Shown in pieces: positions 61,451-64,000 of a stretch of 64,000 bases of DNA. The stretch is taken from the NCBI RefSeq assembly GCF_051842935.1, contig NZ_JBPXRR010000001.1, positions 2,914,001 to 2,978,000 on the forward strand. The letters are read 5' to 3'. This stretch comes from Pseudalkalibacillus sp051842935. GTDB taxonomy: Bacteria; Bacillota; Bacilli; Bacillales; Fictibacillaceae. The number at the start of each line of letters is the position of its first letter. Position 1 is the stretch's first letter. Below the pieces are notes generated by a model. It did not search any database and was not told where the DNA came from. It saw only the letters and a program-made list of their open reading frames with translations. Made by a program: the position numbers and the translations under genes.

Positions 61451-62761
61451 ATGTTATCGAATTTTTTCAAGCTTCAAGAAAACAATACGACGTTCCGAAC
61501 GGAAATCATTGCGGGGATCACGACATTTCTCACAATGGTCTATATCGTCGTCGTCAATCCAGGGATATTAAGTGAAGCAGGTGCGCCATTTGACGCTGTC
61601 TTCATGGCAACGATCATCGCGACCGTCGTCGGGACGTTATGGATGGGATTGTTCGCGAATTATCCGATTGCCATCGCACCTGGTATGGGATTGAATGCCT
61701 ACTTTGCTTACTCCGTCGTCGGCGGTATGGGGATTTCATACGAAGTCGCATTCGGTGCTGTTTTCATCGCTGGTATCTTATTCGTCATTCTTTCTTTGAC
61801 ACCTTTCCGTAAAAAGTTGATCGAAGCGATTCCTTCGAACTTGAAACACGGAATCACAGCTGGAATCGGGTTATTCATCGCGTTCATCGGATTGCGTATG
61901 ACAGGACTAGTCGTTTCCCATCCAGTGAACCTTGTCGCGTTAGGTGACCTTCATTCTCCAACCGTCATTTTGACATTGGTCGGTCTGGCCATCACATTGA
62001 TCCTGATGGCGTTGAACGTACATGGTGCCTTATTCTTCGGTATCGTTGCAACAGGGACAATCGCCTTTTTAACGGGACAGTTGGAGTTTAAAGAAGGCGT
62101 TGTCGGCGCACCTTCCATGCCCGAAGCGTTCATCTTCGGAAGTCCGATCACAGCTTTTGTCGACATGTTCCAATATGGATTATATGCAGCCGTGTTTTCT
62201 TTCCTACTTGTCACGATCTTTGATACGACCGGAACGATGATCGGGGTGGCTGAGCAAGCCGGTCTCATGAAAGGCAACAAAATGCCACGAGCACGACAGG
62301 CATTGCTTGCGGATTCTGTCGCCACTTCTGTCGGAGCGATTTTCGGAACAAGCCCGACAAGTGCTTACATCGAGTCCTCATCAGGAGTTGCCGCTGGCGG
62401 ACGTACAGGATTGACGAACGTTGTTGTTGCATTTTTGTTCCTGATGGCGATGTTCTTTGCTCCGCTAGTAGGTGCGATTTCAGGTTTGGCAGCCATCACC
62501 GCTCCAACCTTGATCATCGTCGGAAGCTTCATGCTATCGAGTCTTGCGAAAATTGACTGGAATACATTTGATGAATCGTTCCCTGCGTTTTTGATCATTT
62601 TGACGATGCCGTTGACGTCAAGCATCGCGACAGGAATTGCACTCGGATTCATCACGTATCCTTTATTGAAAATCGTTCGTGGGAAATGGCGTGAGGTTCA
62701 TCCGCTCGTCATGCTTTTCGCAGTATTGTTTTTCATTCAACTGGCTTTCGTACCACACTAA
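61451..62761 (+). CDS. NCS2-family purine permease (AzgA/PbuG group)
   Basis: 436-residue transporter with about 12-13 membrane helices. N-terminal block TFRTEIIAGITTFLTMVYIVVVNP and APGMGLNAYFAYSVV, then FDTTGTMIGVAEQAG and GTSPTSAYIESSSGVAAGGRTGLT, all diagnostic of the AzgA/PbuG/PbuO branch that imports guanine, hypoxanthine or adenine with protons. Start placed at ATG 61451; the upstream in-frame ATG has no ribosome site and would run through the leader hairpin. Which purine is carried cannot be told. Confidence 0.93.
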   Translation: MLSNFFKLQENNTTFRTEIIAGITTFLTMVYIVVVNPGILSEAGAPFDAVFMATIIATVVGTLWMGLFANYPIAIAPGMGLNAYFAYSVVGGMGISYEVAFGAVFIAGILFVILSLTPFRKKLIEAIPSNLKHGITAGIGLFIAFIGLRMTGLVVSHPVNLVALGDLHSPTVILTLVGLAITLILMALNVHGALFFGIVATGTIAFLTGQLEFKEGVVGAPSMPEAFIFGSPITAFVDMFQYGLYAAVFSFLLVTIFDTTGTMIGVAEQAGLMKGNKMPRARQALLADSVATSVGAIFGTSPTSAYIESSSGVAAGGRTGLTNVVVAFLFLMAMFFAPLVGAISGLAAITAPTLIIVGSFMLSSLAKIDWNTFDESFPAFLIILTMPLTSSIATGIALGFITYPLLKIVRGKWREVHPLVMLFAVLFFIQLAFVPH

Positions 62762-62770
62762 AAACAAGCC

Positions 62771-62798
62771 AAACCGCCTGATATCAGGCGGTTTTTTT
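62771..62798 (+). terminator. intrinsic terminator of the purine permease gene
   Basis: AAACCGCCTG/CAGGCGGTTT (62771-62780, 62785-62794) with loop ATAT and a T7 run. Confidence 0.95.
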
Positions 62799-62949
62799 AT
62801 ACCTAAAGACTCATTGATGACAAACAGATGTCATTTAGAGCGACCATCGACCTCCTTTTCTTTAGAATCCTTCATCTCTTATTCATAGGCCCTCAATAGA
62901 GCAGCTCTAACATAAGGGGTGAAATGAAGAATAAAGAGGAGATGAGAAG

Positions 62950-63822
62950 ATGATTCAAACAAAATTCAAACGGTTTAGCTTGTTGCTTTTTACTTTTACA
63001 ATGATGGCGCTTTTGGTTGCATTGACTCCAGTCCAAGTGGTCGCTGAAGATGAGGATGACGAAGACCAGCGTGTTGAGGTCGTCGCTCACCGAGGAGCTG
63101 CCGGATATGCACCTGAAAATACGATGGCGGCCTTTGATAAAGCTGTTGAGATGGATTCCGACTACATTGAACTCGATGTACAGATGAGTAAGGATGGTGA
63201 ACTGGTCGTCATTCATGATACAACCGTCGATCGCACGACAGACGGTACTGGAAAAGTTGGCGAACTTACATATGCGGAGCTTCGAGCGTTGGATGCGGGA
63301 AGCTGGTTTGCTCCTGAGTTTAAAGGTGAACACCTTCCGACATTAGGTGAGGTTTTGGATGAGTACCGTGGAAAGACGAATTTTTTGATTGAGTTGAAGG
63401 CCCCTTCCCTCTACCCTGGAATTGAGGAAAAAGTGGCTGACGCTCTGGAAGCGAGAGATATGGATGAGCCCGAAGATCATTCCGTCATCGTCCAATCATT
63501 CGATTTCAACTCTATGCAAATTTTCAACGAATTGAGCGATGAAGTGCCGGTCGGAGTGCTCACTTGGAAGTCAGAAGACTTAACACCTGAAGCGTTGGAA
63601 GCATTTACGGAATATGCAGATTACGTCAATCCGAGTAAAAGTAAAGTGAACCGTGCGCTCGTTGAGGAGATTCATGGGCTTGAGATGGGGATCATGCCTT
63701 GGACTGTCCGCGCCCAAGAAGACGTCCAACCGCTGTTGGATGCAGGAGTGGATGGCATCATCACTGACTACCCTGATTATGTTCCGAGCTCATCAGAAGA
63801 AGATGAGGAAGACGAAGATTAA
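62950..63822 (+). CDS. secreted glycerophosphodiester phosphodiesterase
   Basis: 290-residue enzyme of the GDPD family, hydrolysing glycerophosphodiesters to glycerol 3-phosphate and an alcohol. An N-terminal signal peptide ends near VQVVAED (about residue 32). Catalytic residues: His47-Arg48 in AHRGAAGYAPENT, Glu74 and Asp76 in YIELDVQ, His89 in VVIHDTTVDRTTDGTG. Both ends of the mature protein are strongly acidic (EDEDDEDQ and EEDEEDED), unusual for the family. GAGGAG is 10-11 bases before the ATG. Own terminator. Confidence 0.92.
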   Translation: MIQTKFKRFSLLLFTFTMMALLVALTPVQVVAEDEDDEDQRVEVVAHRGAAGYAPENTMAAFDKAVEMDSDYIELDVQMSKDGELVVIHDTTVDRTTDGTGKVGELTYAELRALDAGSWFAPEFKGEHLPTLGEVLDEYRGKTNFLIELKAPSLYPGIEEKVADALEARDMDEPEDHSVIVQSFDFNSMQIFNELSDEVPVGVLTWKSEDLTPEALEAFTEYADYVNPSKSKVNRALVEEIHGLEMGIMPWTVRAQEDVQPLLDAGVDGIITDYPDYVPSSSEEDEEDED

Positions 63823-63829
63823 TTTAAGT

Positions 63830-63857
63830 AGGGACTGTCTACGCGACAGTCCCTTTT
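63830..63857 (+). terminator. terminator after the glycerophosphodiesterase gene
   Basis: AGGGACTGTC/GACAGTCCCT (63830-63839, 63845-63854) with a 5-base loop and four T on the plus strand. It lies between two convergent genes. Confidence 0.85.
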
Positions 63858-63863
63858 CATCAA

Positions 63864-64000
63864 TTATGATTCGTTTGGCAAGTAATCTTCCAGCTTCAGT
63901 TTACGCTTTTGGGCTGGCGGTGGACAGCTTAAATTGAAGTTGAAAATCTTTTTGTTGATCTCCTCGACGTATTTCCGAATGTTGTATTCACTCGAATACC
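63864..64000 (-). CDS. unidentified protein, C-terminal 44 residues
   Basis: Open frame from the right edge to a TAA at 63864, giving YSSEYNIRKYVEEINKKIF and, near the end, PPPAQKRKLKLEDYLPNES. Codon usage looks genuine and the frame is convergent with the glycerophosphodiesterase gene across a terminator. I do not recognise the family from this fragment. Confidence 0.7.
   Translation of the reverse strand, partial: YSSEYNIRKYVEEINKKIFNFNLSCPPPAQKRKLKLEDYLPNES

Overview
The window is a chromosomal segment of a Bacillaceae bacterium. Gene content and order closely follow the Bacillus subtilis ywlG-to-ywhD neighbourhood: atp operon, upp, glyA, ywlG, rpiB (ywlF), ywlE, mntP (ywlD), ywlC, ywlB, spoIIR, prmC, prfA, tdk, rpmE, rho, glpX, murA2, tal, fbaA, spo0F, ywjG, pyrG, rpoE, acdA, fadF, ywjE, argS, ywiB, speB, speE, pbpG, ywhD. 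Spo0F, SpoIIR, a PBP2d-type PbpG and a YhcN/YlaJ-type lipoprotein show an endospore former. The F0F1 c subunit has the neutralophile proton-type sequence. Base composition looks like mid-40s percent GC (estimated by eye). This is backbone, not an island: I see no prophage, transposase, CRISPR, rRNA or tRNA gene.

Layout. 1-7.9 kb: start of a gamma-glutamyltranspeptidase-like gene, then the complete atpZ-I-B-E-F-H-A-G-D-C operon (minus strand) behind a TTGACA/TATTCT promoter. 8-20.5 kb: salvage, one-carbon, phosphatase, Mn efflux, t6A synthesis, sporulation signalling and translation-termination genes, interrupted by a plus-strand four-PAS histidine kinase. 20.9-25.9 kb: a small unknown protein, a CoA-disulfide-reductase-like flavoprotein, a spore lipoprotein, tdk, rpmE, rho. 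26.5-35.3 kb: glpX, murA2, tal, fbaA, spo0F, ywjG, pyrG (with what looks like a complete CTP-sensing attenuator), rpoE. 35.9-47.7 kb: a nine-gene minus-strand fatty-acid/branched-acyl-CoA block (fadF, thiolase, hydroxyacyl-CoA dehydrogenase, two acyl-CoA dehydrogenases, meaB, a TetR regulator, icmF) headed by a FadR-type operator. 47.9-64 kb: cardiolipin-synthase-like ywjE, membrane proteins, a hydrolase with a small XapX gene, argS-ywiB, a second four-PAS kinase, speB-speE, pbpG, ywhD, a purine permease, a secreted glycerophosphodiesterase and the end of an unidentified gene.

Functional themes. The beta-oxidation block, FadF and IcmF form a route from acyl-CoA to the electron-transfer chain and to acyl-CoA carbon-skeleton rearrangement. 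The two orphan soluble multi-PAS kinases share closely similar catalytic cores and lie either side of spo0F, so they are good candidates for sporulation phosphorelay input. speB and speE complete arginine-derived spermidine synthesis.

The least ordinary material is between the genes: a 51-bp-period array with compensating hairpin arms upstream of glyA, an exact 20-bp-period array upstream of speB, a dispersed palindromic (MITE-like) repeat family with six copies including one apparent nested insertion, a nested inverted-repeat element between ywlE and mntP, a strong terminator with no obvious gene after ywjG, and a shared operator-like sequence over two promoters. I found no convincing large new gene system.
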